From Metellina segmentata (taxonomy: Eukaryota; Arthropoda; Arachnida; Araneae; Tetragnathidae): a DNA stretch of 64,000 nucleotides. The notes under the pieces are model-generated. The model searched no databases and was not told the origin of the DNA. It worked only from the letters and a program-made list of their open reading frames with translations. The translations under genes and the position numbers were made by a program. The DNA lies in NCBI GenBank assembly GCA_947359465.1, contig OX375873.1, positions 88,334,478 through 88,398,477 of the forward strand, written 5' to 3'. Positions 55,190-64,000 of this stretch are shown here, one piece after another (positions within the stretch are counted from its first letter, which is position 1; each line of letters opens with the position of its first letter).

Positions 55190-55540
55190 TTAACATTATG
55201 CGTGAAAAACAACATACCTCAAATGACCACCGTTTTCCTTCTCACAAATACAGGCTCTTTTCATAGCATTTTCTATGATCGTAAGCAGGTTTTCAGATCT
55301 TAAACGTCGGATTTCGGCTCGAATGTTCTCCTTAAGTTCTTGAATTGTTCGAGATTTATTTACGTAAGCCCATTCTTTCAAGTAGTGCCCTATAAAAGGA
55401 GTACTGATACCGTCAAATCAGAGAGAATGTGGCTGGTATTATCTCTGAGTTTCAATAGATGGTCTTTCACTGGAACAGGAATCCCCAATGAGTTTTACTC
55501 GTTGCTGGATACCATACGTAGCCATTTTAATCTCCAAGAA
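55190..55540 (-). pseudogene. Mariner-like transposase: N-terminus joined to C-terminus
   Basis: On the minus strand a segment near 55520-55440 reads MATYGIQQRVKLIGDS, a plausible transposase start. After about 40 bp the frame gives a decayed catalytic-end region and then LKEWAYVNKSRTIQELKENI, RAEIRRLRSENLLTIIENAM, KRACICEKENGGHLRYVVFH and a stop near 55199. The C-terminus is characteristic of an arthropod mariner-like family (YVNKxRTIQELKxNIRAEI). The whole catalytic core is absent, so this is an internal-deletion derivative. The N-terminal assignment is less certain than the C-terminal one. Confidence 0.7.
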
Positions 55541-55877
55541 ATGCTCTATAATCTGTAAAAAATGAAATAAAAAAGATCGGAAATGAATAAGTTATGACTT
55601 TTCAAATACTTCAGTCTTTCGGTGGTCACTCTCTTTATAAAGATCGCCACATTTTCTGGTATAGAAAAGCTAGAAAATTAATTTCTAAAATTGTTACAGG
55701 CATTTAATCAATAACATTATCCATCAATATTAATATACAATGTCCATAAAATCTTTTTATAATTTCAAAAAACTTCATTACAAGGCAAACTTTATAACTT
55801 AGGCAAATGAAAAGACAGATAAGTAGAAATTACTACTAAATTAGACGTATATAGTTAAGAATTTATTGGCTTATTTA

Positions 55878-56035
55878 ATACACCTCTATATGGGCAACAT
55901 TAGTTGTACAAAGCACATAAAGACAGTATTCGATTTCTTGCCATGTTCACAGTAGCATATCTCCAGAAATGGTAGCAATGGCTTCAGTGATCCTCTGCTT
56001 TATATTATTGATGTCCAGTACCTTTGTCCGATACA
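55878..56035 (-). pseudogene. Mariner-like transposase C-terminus (left half)
   Basis: Minus strand: VVVYRTKVLDINNIKQRITE, AIATISGDMLL, a stop, then TWQEIEYCLYVLCTTNVAHI / EVY and a stop near 55880. The same C-terminal signature occurs in the right half (EIEYGLMC and RLDVLRAIDGSHIEV). The catalytic region is absent. Confidence 0.75.
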
Positions 56036-56293
56036 CCACCACATTGGGGACTGCATATTTGTGGGTACCTAAATAAAACATTTCCAGACCGGCGGATTGG
56101 TAAGAGTGGCCCAATTCCCTGGCCAACTCGTTCACCAGATATCACTCTCCTCGACTTTTTTCTATGGCGTTATGTTAAAGATATCGTGTATATCATTGCC
56201 ATTGCAACCAATGCAGCAAACATGGCAAGAAATCGAGTACGGCTTGATGTGCTTCGTGCAATTGATGGTTCCCATATAGAGGTGGTATATTAA
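56036..56293 (+). pseudogene. Mariner-like transposase C-terminal half (right half)
   Basis: The frame 56024-56293 reads ICGYLNKTFPDRRIGKSGPI, PWPTRSPDITLLDFFLWRYV with the third acidic residue as Asp, KDIVYIIAIATNAAN and RVRLDVLRAIDGSHIEVVY before TAA. The first two catalytic Asp lie upstream in an intact copy and are missing here. The family is close to that at 18832-20220. Confidence 0.85.
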
Positions 56294-56409
56294 ATGATGC
56301 AAAAGAAAACTTAAATATATAAGTCTCATTTTGTAATAATTTTCACTTATCTGTCTTGCCTTTGTAGTAAATTTTTGAAACTGTAAAGAGACTGTATGGA
56401 CACCCTATA

Positions 56410-56620
56410 AAACTACACTTTAATTGTTCAAACTGTTAATTAGTGGTTGAATATTTGCTCACATTAAACGATCGCTCAAACTTTCTAATTCTGCTTCATG
56501 CATTCCACGATCCAACTTCAGACCTGAATATTCACTTGGAAACAACGGCTTGTGTTTTCAACACAACCTGTCAATTTTACTCCTTATTGGAATCTTAAAG
56601 GTGATGTGCCTCTTTAAGCT
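56410..56620 (+). repeat. Dispersed repeat (family D, copy 2)
   Basis: It is the counterpart of 520-720, starting immediately beyond the right end of the inverted mariner-like structure. Shared blocks: TTTAATNNTTCAAAC, CTTCATNCATTCCAC, ATCCAAC, TCAACACAAC, CAATTTT. Confidence 0.55.
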
Positions 56621-58910
56621 AATGAGTTTAGATAATTCCAAATATTTGTGAGCTTTGATTATCGGGGCATTCCTTTATAACCCACTTTCTCTCAAAAAGT
56701 ATTCCGGTTTTGAAAAGAATCGGAATGCTCGGTACACGACCATTCGAAGTAAGGTCCCTTAAGCAGTTTCCCTTGAAAATCGCTATAACGTAAATCTGCT
56801 GTTGTTATAATCACACGGCGCCCATTTCTAAGGGGTTCACAAATTAAAACTTTTAATGGATGTTGCAAGCGTAATTCACATTTCCTTTTATCGCTCTAAC
56901 TCCAGACATGGTAGAGAAATAATTTGGAACAGCAAAGTGGTGAAACTAGCTACGAAACATATATTTGTTCAGCCCTGTGGTTTTTAGTTTGAAAGAATAT
57001 AGTAATTATTATACAGCTGATTTTAAAGTTAATGAAATAATACTGCTATAATCGGGGAAGGGCTTCAGGCAACTTAATAATAAAACATTTTTAAAATTTT
57101 TCAGTTAAGCAATTTTCAATGCTTAAAATATTTCAAAATTATTATGGTTTATTCAAGATGACCATTCAAGAAGTAATGATATTTTACAATTTAAAGTATT
57201 ACTCACTCACTCAAATAATCAGAAATTATTTTAATTATCTTGAATATTTCGTTTTTACTATTCTTTTCATTATGAAGCTTTCATTCTGCGGCTTATAACA
57301 AAGTTGCCTAGAGTGATTTAAAAGATGTATACCATCTGTTTTTCATTGGGTAAACCATAAGTATTTATTAGTAATTTTTGAAACTAATACAGAATTTTGA
57401 ACCCTGTCGCATTAATGCTCTTCAATAAAATTATAGAATTAAACACAGTGGGTAACACCATTTTTTTAACCAAAACAAATTTAGTTAAATCGTATAGCAA
57501 AACTTTCATCTCTATTTACCCTTTTCTCTACAGTACTATTTATGGAGATCTACTTAGACTCCATCCTTTGGTGAAGAAACGATTCATCACTAATTTTATT
57601 TTAATCGCTAATTTTATTTTTTTTTACACTTGAAAACACATAGAGATTCTCTTTAATATTCTATATTAGAACAGGACAAAATACATTCAAATGTATGATA
57701 AACAGAGTTTGCAAAAAAGGCTTATTGCTGATGCAAAACCCATAGCTATAACTAAAAGAGTAAGAATAGAATTTTCTATAATACAAATCTTCAGTCATGT
57801 ATTATATCCTTGTCTCGTGTGCCAAATTTCAATCCTTAAAATCTGTATTCCATTGTTTATAACATAAAAGAGATTTCTTAAAGGGATTATGAATAATTCG
57901 TTCCTGAGCCCTCAAATAATGAGCCTGAACCCTTAATTCAATACTAACTATATGATTTCGTATGAGATCTTAAGCTTCCTAAATATGTAGCAGAGCATTT
58001 AAGTTCTCAATACAAAGTAACCGTATTTGCTCTGCAAGTGGGCCATAGGAGCAAAGAATATATATTGTGTTCAAAAGGAATGGTCACTCAAGCAAGCCTG
58101 ATACTAAGAATGTAATACATCATAGTTTGATTAACACAGAGAAATCGTTACTATCAACCTTTTGTATCAAGATTGGACTTATGAAACAGTTCGTCATAGA
58201 GACTTGTCTAAAGATGAAGACCTAATTAATACCTTTTTGTACCTAATCATTAATTTAGCATCGTGAAGGATGAAATATTTACTGGATCGCATATTAGAAA
58301 AATATCTCATTCAGGTTTCGAAGTGGTAATGAACTTCAGAGAGTGTGACGCTTGGATTTCATTCAAGGAAGTGAGCTATGAGTGAAGATCAGGGTGGAAG
58401 GTTCCACCAATGTATTTAGTACATGGAGAGGAGGTACCAAGATCGCTGGGATATTATCAGGATGATGGATTACTCTTGGATACTCTCATAGAGATGGAAC
58501 TCTTACTCTTATATAGATGGATCTGACGCAGGATACAATCTTCATGTCACTAAACGTATTGTTTAGATATAAAAGATCCCTGAAGTGAGAAATAGCAACA
58601 CATTTTATATAAGATATTAATCAATTTATCCTGTTTCACTCTTATGCTTGAAAAAAGCAGCATTGATATTGACAAAACGAATACAGAAATGATCATCTGA
58701 ATAACATTACATTTTTTTTCACCAAATGCATTGAATATGTTACTTGAAACCGTGTTCGTGCCAAAATGTGAGACATGATGAAATGGACATTTAAAAACAT
58801 TTTTGTTTTATTTACGTGTGTAAAGAAAAACACCCAAAAAGTATTTCAAACTTTTTAAGTTAAATTTAGAAGACCCGTGATATACGTATATTGGAGCGAA
58901 ACATATTCCC
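56621..58910. other. Unassigned AT-rich sequence
   Basis: No gene or repeat recognised. A somewhat GC-richer patch at 58300-58540 has no open frame of note. Confidence 0.4.
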
Positions 58911-58995
58911 TCTGACTGTGAGTATCAACGGCTTAGTCAGTACAGTATACGACGGTGAAGCGGGTGGTACCGAGTTCAAATCCCACTAGAAACAC
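58911..58995 (+). repeat. tRNA-like fragment
   Basis: ACGGCTTAGTCAGTACAGTA and, 35 bp on, CCGAGTTCAAATCCCAC resemble A- and B-box regions. The T-arm does not pair (CCGAG against CCCAC), so it is not a functional tRNA; a SINE head or tRNA pseudogene is likelier. Confidence 0.35.
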
Positions 58996-59114
58996 GTTAC
59001 CTGAAAATCGATTTCCTTCGTGGTTTTTTTTTTCTCTTCTTCAAGAATGTACTTATGTTCTATATTATTTGATTTCTAGAGCTTTCCAAGTCTGGAATGT
59101 TCGAGTAGTTACGT

Positions 59115-59165
59115 TAAATGTATAAAAGTGGATGTAGCACTCAGTTCAAGATAATAAAGTCTCGA
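59115..59165 (+). promoter_or_regulatory. Possible LTR-type TATA / polyA signal pair
   Basis: TATAAAAG at 59121-59128 is followed 25 bp later by AATAAAG at 59153-59159, with CACTCAGTTCAAG between. Such tight spacing is usual in retrotransposon LTRs. I find no second LTR, primer-binding site or gag/pol nearby, so at best this is part of a solo LTR. Confidence 0.3.
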
Positions 59166-60166
59166 GTTGATATCAGTAATATTTGTCCTCACTCACCATA
59201 AGCGAGTATACGAAAACAATTCAGCCCGCCTACCTACGATAAATCAACGAGACAATATTATTAAAAACATGTTTTTATTTCATGGCGAAAGGGTAGTTGT
59301 GATATAAAAGATAATATTTCTCTTATCTTAAACTTAAATTTCTACTCGCTTGTATATTAAATAACTTTTATGTCTACATGCGATAAACAGCATTGATCTC
59401 TCTACAAATAAAATGTTCTGATTTCTAAGATATAAGCGTACTACTTCTTGCTAAAAGGGGAGTACCATCTACGAAGCGAAGTCAAATATTATAAAGTTAT
59501 CAAAAAGAAAATCGAGGAGCAATTTAATTCAATAAGCTCATGTGTCATTGTCATCGTAAAGGTCTTCCATATCCCCATGTTTCAATTATTTAATTTAGTG
59601 GTGTATACCTCTCAAAACTGAAGAAACTTATAAAGTTCTTATCGGTAAAGTGCATAAAAACTGTCCTTTTTTTCTTTCACTGTGTGGTCAAACAATAAAA
59701 AAGAACCCATTACAAAACAGGAGGAATGCCTCCAGGCAAAATCACTAAAAAGGGATAAAAGAGAATTTTTTTTTGTACTCTGTACCTAACGCTTTTAGCG
59801 TTCACTACCTTTTGACATTTTCTTTTGTCCCAAGGAAAGAACGAAGCTTGTCTTTCTCTAGGGCCATCTTATTATTTTACTTCGTCTGTAATTGAATTTC
59901 TTGGTTATTGTTGATGAGATAAAGCCGCAAGTCAATGTTTGTCGCGATTATCTCTTAAGTGTTCTCCAGACTTTTGAGAAGTTTTTTGGCTTGATAAAAT
60001 ACAAAAGTACGAGAACATAAATAAAATGAAACAGAATTCTTCAATTGCCTGGGAGTGAAATGTATCCAGAATATATATGAATAAAAGTCATGTATATACT
60101 TAAAAAGTAACTTTTACATGACTCCAATCATACAGAGTACGATGTAAATTTTGAATCTATTTGTTA
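59166..60166. other. Unassigned AT-rich sequence
   Basis: No gene or repeat recognised; TA at 60165-60166 is the target site of the following mariner. Confidence 0.4.
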
Positions 60167-60388
60167 CAGAGACTGTTCGCATATTTTTTAGACGATTTTG
60201 GTTAGCGGTAATAAAAAATCGTTTGCTGCAAATGAAATAATTGCAGTTGTACTGTGTTTTTAAAGTCAAAATTATCGTCTGCGGCTTGAGAGGTTTGTTT
60301 TTATTCAAAATGGCGTTTTTAACGAAGCAGTGGTTCGACGGTTGTATTTATGCTCTTTCCGAAGAGAAATTTTCATATTCCGTTATCC

Positions 60389-60654
60389 GCCGACCAACCG
60401 GTATAGTGGTTAAGGTGTTAGCCTCTAGATCGGAAGGTCCCCGGTTCGAATCCGGGTTCGGGCATGGATGTTTGTAAGCGTATACCAGCTTAGGTGTTGC
60501 TTCGTCATCTGAACATGGTTCAAAATTACGATGTAATTGTTAGGGGCAATGATGGCCCTCCCACTGGGTGCTCCTTCACAAGTGGCCATCACTTCCGGCC
60601 TTGTAGTGGCCAATGACTTCGGTCAAAATGTGCCCGCCATTAGAAGAAAAAAAA
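60389..60654 (+). mobile_element. tRNA-headed SINE with 14-bp target duplication
   Basis: ATATTCCGTTATCC at 60375-60388 is repeated at 60655-60668. The head has an A-box (TATAGTGGTTAAGG), a B-box (GGTTCGAATCC) and a perfect T-arm (CCCGGTTCGAATCCGGG). The acceptor strand pairs only partly (GCCGACC against TTCGGGC), so it is a SINE and not a gene. It then has CGTCATCTGAACATGG, TTCAAAATTACGATG and a different 3' body (GGCCATCACTTCCGGCC) ending in an A-rich tail. It lies within the mariner transposase. Confidence 0.93.
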
Positions 60655-60744
60655 ATATTCCGTTATCCAAAAACGATTTGAGAGTCATGGTTTTGTGATA
60701 TCTAAAGCGTAGATAGGTAATATCGTCAACAAGAAAGGAAAAAA

Positions 60745-61871
60745 CGTCAAATTGGAACCTCAAGTGGGACAATGAAATTTAATAAATTGTCAAGTCTTGG
60801 TGATTTTAACAGGACTTCTGAATTCACTTTGAAGTGGAGGAGTAATCAGTGTTTAAAGAGAGACACCCCGATGGAATATGTGAGGAAGGAGGGTTTTATT
60901 GATTTTGAGGTTATTCCTTCTACCACTTTTAACTGCTTGCCTTCCACGGTGTCCCTTGATAATGTCAGTTTTAATGATGAACTGAAGACTCATGACAATA
61001 AACAGAAGGATCACCCAGACCTTTTGAAACAGTTAGCCCTGGAGGTTGTCAATAGCATCCCTTCTGATGCCTTGGTCATCTATACGGATGGTAGCAAACT
61101 TGAAGACGGTAGAACCGGGAGTGGTGTTTTCATCAACAGCGCTGAATACAAGGTCAAATGCAGCATATGAAACCCTGACCATTGTTCAGTCTTTAGATTG
61201 GAGATCATAGCAATTGGTTCAGCCCTTAATTATTCACAGTCCACTGATAAAAATTGTATTTGGATTTTGACTGATAGTAGGAGTGCTATACAGTATTTCA
61301 AAAATTGGCCAAAAATATTTGATATCCCAGACTAGAATATTCTGAAGCTTCTCTGCGAGATTGGCCTGAAAACACCAATAAGCCTCCAATGGATTCCATC
61401 ACATATCGGGGTGTATGGTAACGAGACAGCCGATGTACTATCCAAGAATGGCTGTGATCTCCCTATGGACTGTTTGAATCGTCTCACTCCCACTGAGGTC
61501 CACTCCCTGAGAAAACAGCGTTTGCTTTCCGTGTGGCGCCGTACGCCATCCCACCATTGGTATGCTGGCAATCTCCCTGGACTATCAATCTCATGCTGTG
61601 GCCCTCGGCCTTTCCAATCGGCCATGGTCAGATTTCGAAGTGTCTATCTTAAATGTATAAAATTTCAGAACGGGGTGAGAATTTTCCCTCCTTGTTCCTG
61701 TTCCCTACCTGCCAGTCCTGATCACCTTCTTCTCTGTCTTGGCACTTCGTATAAGCAGCTGTTGGTTCATCAGGACTTTTTGCAAGTATATGGGAATCTG
61801 GCACGACGGGGCCTTCTAGACCTGGTGTAGGCTTTCCTACACCAGGGGGATGTGGAACAACAACAACAACA
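60745..61871 (+). mobile_element. 5'-truncated LINE (RNase H end) inserted in the mariner
   Basis: The insert carries only the 3' end of a non-LTR retrotransposon: RNase H domain, Cys-rich C-terminus, a short UTR (CACCAGGGGGATGTGG) and an AACAACAACAAC tail at about 61856-61871. Mariner coding stops at GGAAAAA before it and resumes with AGAGAGACAAAAATTCC after it. No long target duplication is visible. The RNase H plus C-terminal Cys arrangement points to the I-type clades. Confidence 0.85.
60772..61830 (+). pseudogene. LINE ORF2 C-terminus: RNase H with two stops
   Basis: One frame runs from 60772 to TAG 61828-61830 and is broken only by TGA at 61168 and TAG at 61333. It contains the RNase H residues in order: VIYTDGSKLEDG (Asp, codon at 61087), FRLEIIAIGSALNY (Glu), WILTDSRSAIQYF (Asp), then QWIPSHIGVYGNETADVLSK (His and Asp). 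The end CSCSLPASPDHLLLC is the Cys/His motif usual after RNase H in I-type LINEs. The RT and endonuclease are absent. The catalytic set is intact, so the stops are likely recent. Confidence 0.9.
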
Positions 61872-62858
61872 GAGAGACAAAAATTCCAAACAAGTATCCA
61901 AGGAAGAAACAGACATGTTCGACTATTGCAAAGGTACGTTGTTTAATGCTAAAAGAAAATCCCCCTAGTAAAAGGACAGTTGCAAAATCATTAAAATGCT
62001 CGGTATCCACTGTAAACAAAATGATAAACGTTGATTTAAATCTTAAGAAAGCGAAAAAACGCAATGTGCATCGTCTTTGTCCAAAACATATCGCTGAACG
62101 CAGGACACTCTGCCGATTTCTATATGAAAAACACTTATCCAAAGAAAAATGGAAAAAAATTGTCACAATAGATGAATCATGGGTGTATTTAAATTATTGC
62201 AGCAAAAAAAAGAGCCATTTATTATCATAAAAAGGGGAGAAAAAATTTAAGTGCATGGTTCACAGAATCAAAAGAAAGTTTGTCTAAGGGATTCATGATT
62301 GTTGCTGGTTTTTCATGTAATGGCAAGTTAAAAATAAAGAGAGTGGGAAAAAAATGTCAAGATTAACTCCAAATACTATCAGGAACATATTTTATCGCCA
62401 ATTTTTCTGAATGGAATACCATCGATTTACCCACAGTGCCATCAATCTGTCGATCTCCATCAAGACAAAGCTAGCAGTCACATATCAAAATCCACTGTAA
62501 ATTGCATAAAAGAAATGGAACAAAAAACCGGTATCAAGGCCATACCCTTCACTGATATCCCTACTAAATCTCCCGATGTATCACCTATGGATTTTTGTGC
62601 TTTCGGACTTTTAAAATCTGCATTATCCAAACGTTGTTCCACAACCCATACAGGACTCTGGAAAGCTGTTGAGGAGGAATGGGATTTAATACCTCTTCTG
62701 ACTCTTGAAAAGACATTATTATCCTGGAAATTACGGTGTCGAAAGATAGTTCAGAATAAGGGCTATCAAATAGAACATTTAAGACACAATAATTTTATGT
62801 AATTTAGTTTTGTGAATACAATATACATTGTCTAAAAAATGTGTGAACAGCCTCTGTA

Positions 62859-63239
62859 TAAGCTATTGTAAACTCCAAGGAACCTTTTTTCACTACCAGT
62901 CAATGGCATTATACCATGTTTTGCTACAAATGCGTGTCTGATTTTCAATTTATATTCATTGCTTACTTTAATTTGGTCTATTTTTCATGTATTCACTTAC
63001 TTACTCTGCTATATGTTAGTTGAAAGCTTCCTAACTGGTTTCCATTTTAAATGAATTGTTTGGGTACAGTATATTTCATAATTGATCTTAAGTTTATTCT
63101 CTAAAAAAGTTCCAAAATATTTCTTACTGTTATAAAGGCATACAAAGCGTTGTAAATTTAGATATCGGTTTATTTAAACATCCATTTTGATGCAATGCAT
63201 ATACACTACCCTACAGTAATAGACCGGACGCCAGCGGAT
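62859..63239. other. Unassigned AT-rich sequence
   Basis: No gene or repeat recognised. Confidence 0.4.
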
Positions 63240-63620
63240 TTGCATAAAATCCGACTACCTATTCAGGGGGTGTCTGTTTTTCGTGTATCGCCTGTGACCT
63301 TTGCATGTTTTTCCTGGTAAATTGAATGCCGACACTTACATGAAAATTTTGGGCAATCAGATTCTTCCTACTCTCTGGCAATTTTATGGAATGGACGAAT
63401 GTTACTACCAGGACGACAACGCTCCATGTCATGTTGCATATTCTGTCAAGCTGTGGTATCAAGATAGTGATTTAAAACGTCTTCCCTGGCCTGCTCAGAA
63501 TCCCGACCTAAAAAATATAGACCATTTTTGGAACGAGTTAAAGCGACGCTTACGGACCAAGGAACCCCGTCTGAAATCTACAGCTGAGCTTGAGACATTT
63601 TTGCAGCAGGAATGAACACA
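63240..63620 (+). pseudogene. Tc1-like transposase, C-terminal half
   Basis: The frame 63301-63615 reads HVFPGKLNADTYMKIL, CYYQDDNAPCHVAYSVKLWY with the second catalytic Asp, RLPWPAQNPDLKNIDHFWNE and LKRRLRTKEPRL. The third acidic position, Glu in Tc1 (NPIEHFW), is Asp here; the spacing is 34 residues. Upstream, another frame gives CLFFVYRL, a decayed start of this domain. The HTH half and the first Asp are missing. Decayed 3' sequence may extend to about 63720. Confidence 0.85.
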
Positions 63621-63720
63621 AATACCCATAGCTGTGTATCAAAACCTTGTTGAAAGTATGCACATAATTGTTGCTAATGTAATTGCAGCACGTAGGTGAC
63701 CAGCACGTGGGGGACCATCC

Positions 63721-64000
63721 TACTATTGAAGCATGTATTATTTCCCTTATACCATCCAATCTTTCTATCCAGTCCATTATTGTTACATAAGGTTTTGTCA
63801 TTATGACGAATAAAGATGCCACATACAAATCTGATTTTAGTTCCATCGTCGTCATGCAACCACTAAGTTTATGAAAATTTGAAAATTTCATGCATTAAGT
63901 AGTATATTTGTGTGAATATATAATCATGGGAATAGACATGTATGGTGAAGAATAAAATATGCGTAGACAGAAAGTTCAATAGAGTAATTTTCATTGAATG
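63721..64000. other. Unassigned sequence to the window end
   Basis: No recognisable gene or repeat. Confidence 0.4.

Larger units (their letters stand above)
55735..56409. mobile_element. Two mariner-like 3' halves in inverted orientation
   Basis: Left and right borders are inverted copies of the same terminal sequence: ACAATGTCCATAAAATCTTT on the left, and TTTGAAACTGTAAAGAGACT / GTATGGACACCCTATA on the right. Between them, two C-terminal transposase pieces point outward, minus on the left and plus on the right, meeting near 56035. The 5' end and N-terminal coding of both are absent. It is either a fold-back rearrangement of one element or two truncated copies back to back. Confidence 0.75.
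60310..62802 (+). pseudogene. Mariner-like transposase interrupted by SINE and LINE
   Basis: The start ATG at 60310 gives MAFLTKQWFDGCIYALSEEK up to 60388. The coding resumes after the SINE at 60669 (KRFESHGFVISK, a TAG, then NIVNKKGK) and again after the LINE near 61872 (RETKIPNKYPRKKQT, KCSVSTVNKMI with the recognition helix). The catalytic parts are KIVTIDESWVYLNYC (first Asp, about 62170), VDLHQDKASSHISK (second Asp, about 62460) and SPDVSPMDFCAFG (third acidic, Asp, about 62590). Two frameshifts at A runs near 62205 and 62350 separate them. The C-terminus ends RKIVQNKGYQIEHLRHNNFM at 62802. Confidence 0.9.
60167..62856 (+). mobile_element. Mariner-like element with TA-flanked TIRs, carrying nested SINE and LINE
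   Basis: The left end CAGAGACTGTTCGCATATTT (from 60167) and the right end, complemented, CAGAGGCTGTTCACACATTT (ending 62856) share also TTTTAGAC. TA is present at 60165-60166 and 62857-62858. Subtracting the SINE with its duplication (280 bp) and the LINE fragment (about 1.13 kb) leaves about 1.28 kb, the usual mariner length. Confidence 0.9.

Noticed and set aside
59115..59165. Full LTR retrotransposon
   Set aside because: Only a TATA/AATAAA pair is visible; no paired LTR, primer-binding site or gag/pol found, so listed only as a weak regulatory feature.
60389..60465. Functional tRNA gene
   Set aside because: The acceptor arms pair poorly, and the segment is the head of a SINE with a target duplication. 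The heads at 20236, 49242 and 58911 were rejected likewise.
61850..62230. ATG at 61850 (MWNNNNN...) as the true start of the mariner transposase
   Set aside because: The first codons are the LINE tail; the real start lies at 60310, beyond the two insertions.

Overview
The window reads as AT-rich eukaryotic non-coding DNA from an arthropod. I infer a spider, probably an orb-weaver relative, because the Tc1/mariner transposase types, the RNase H-bearing LINE and the tRNA-headed SINEs with a shared body resemble families I recall as abundant in spider genomes. No search was possible, so the taxon is an inference. I find no intact protein-coding host gene, no convincing host exon, no functional tRNA or rRNA gene and no CRISPR. 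Every recognisable coding stretch is a broken piece of a mobile element.

Layout. 1-5 kb: mostly unrecognised AT-rich DNA, a dispersed repeat at 520-720, and two copies of a TTAA-flanked palindromic MITE. 5.4-7.0 kb: an unassigned TIR transposon. 7.2-7.85 kb: the 5' part of a Tc1 element. 9-10.7 kb: two MITE copies and a SINE with an internally amplified segment. 13.5-14.35 kb: a Helitron 3' end. 18.8-20.5 kb: a decayed mariner-like element followed by a SINE. 20.76-21.8 kb: a broken Tc1 transposase. 22.0-25.2 kb: a complete-looking Helitron carrying about 12 tandem 229-bp units. 26.38-29.83 kb: a piggyBac relic with TTAA ends that contains a Tc1 element with IR/DR ends. 29.85-30.37 kb: a 26-bp tandem array. 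35.6-38.6 kb: a reverse-transcriptase fragment between long inverted arms, one arm split by a Helitron. 38.85-39.3 kb: another Helitron 3' end. 40-50 kb: SINE pieces, many MITE copies, a 15-bp minisatellite, and a MITE split by a SINE. 52.0-53.5 kb: a third full Helitron. 55.2-56.4 kb: two rearranged mariner-like remnants. 60.17-62.86 kb: a mariner with TA-flanked TIRs, interrupted by a SINE and a LINE fragment. 63.2-63.7 kb: a Tc1 DDE fragment.

The pieces do not form a pathway. They record layers of transposition: host DNA, then DNA transposons, then SINE, LINE or Helitron insertions into those. Several junctions are exact (TA, TTAA, the Helitron A/T site, 11- and 14-bp target duplications), so the relative order of insertions can be read. 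The least ordinary items are the 12-copy TTAA MITE family built around the palindrome GACGAGATATCTCGTC, the reverse-transcriptase inverted-repeat unit whose second arm supplies a Helitron empty site, and the satellite-carrying Helitrons.
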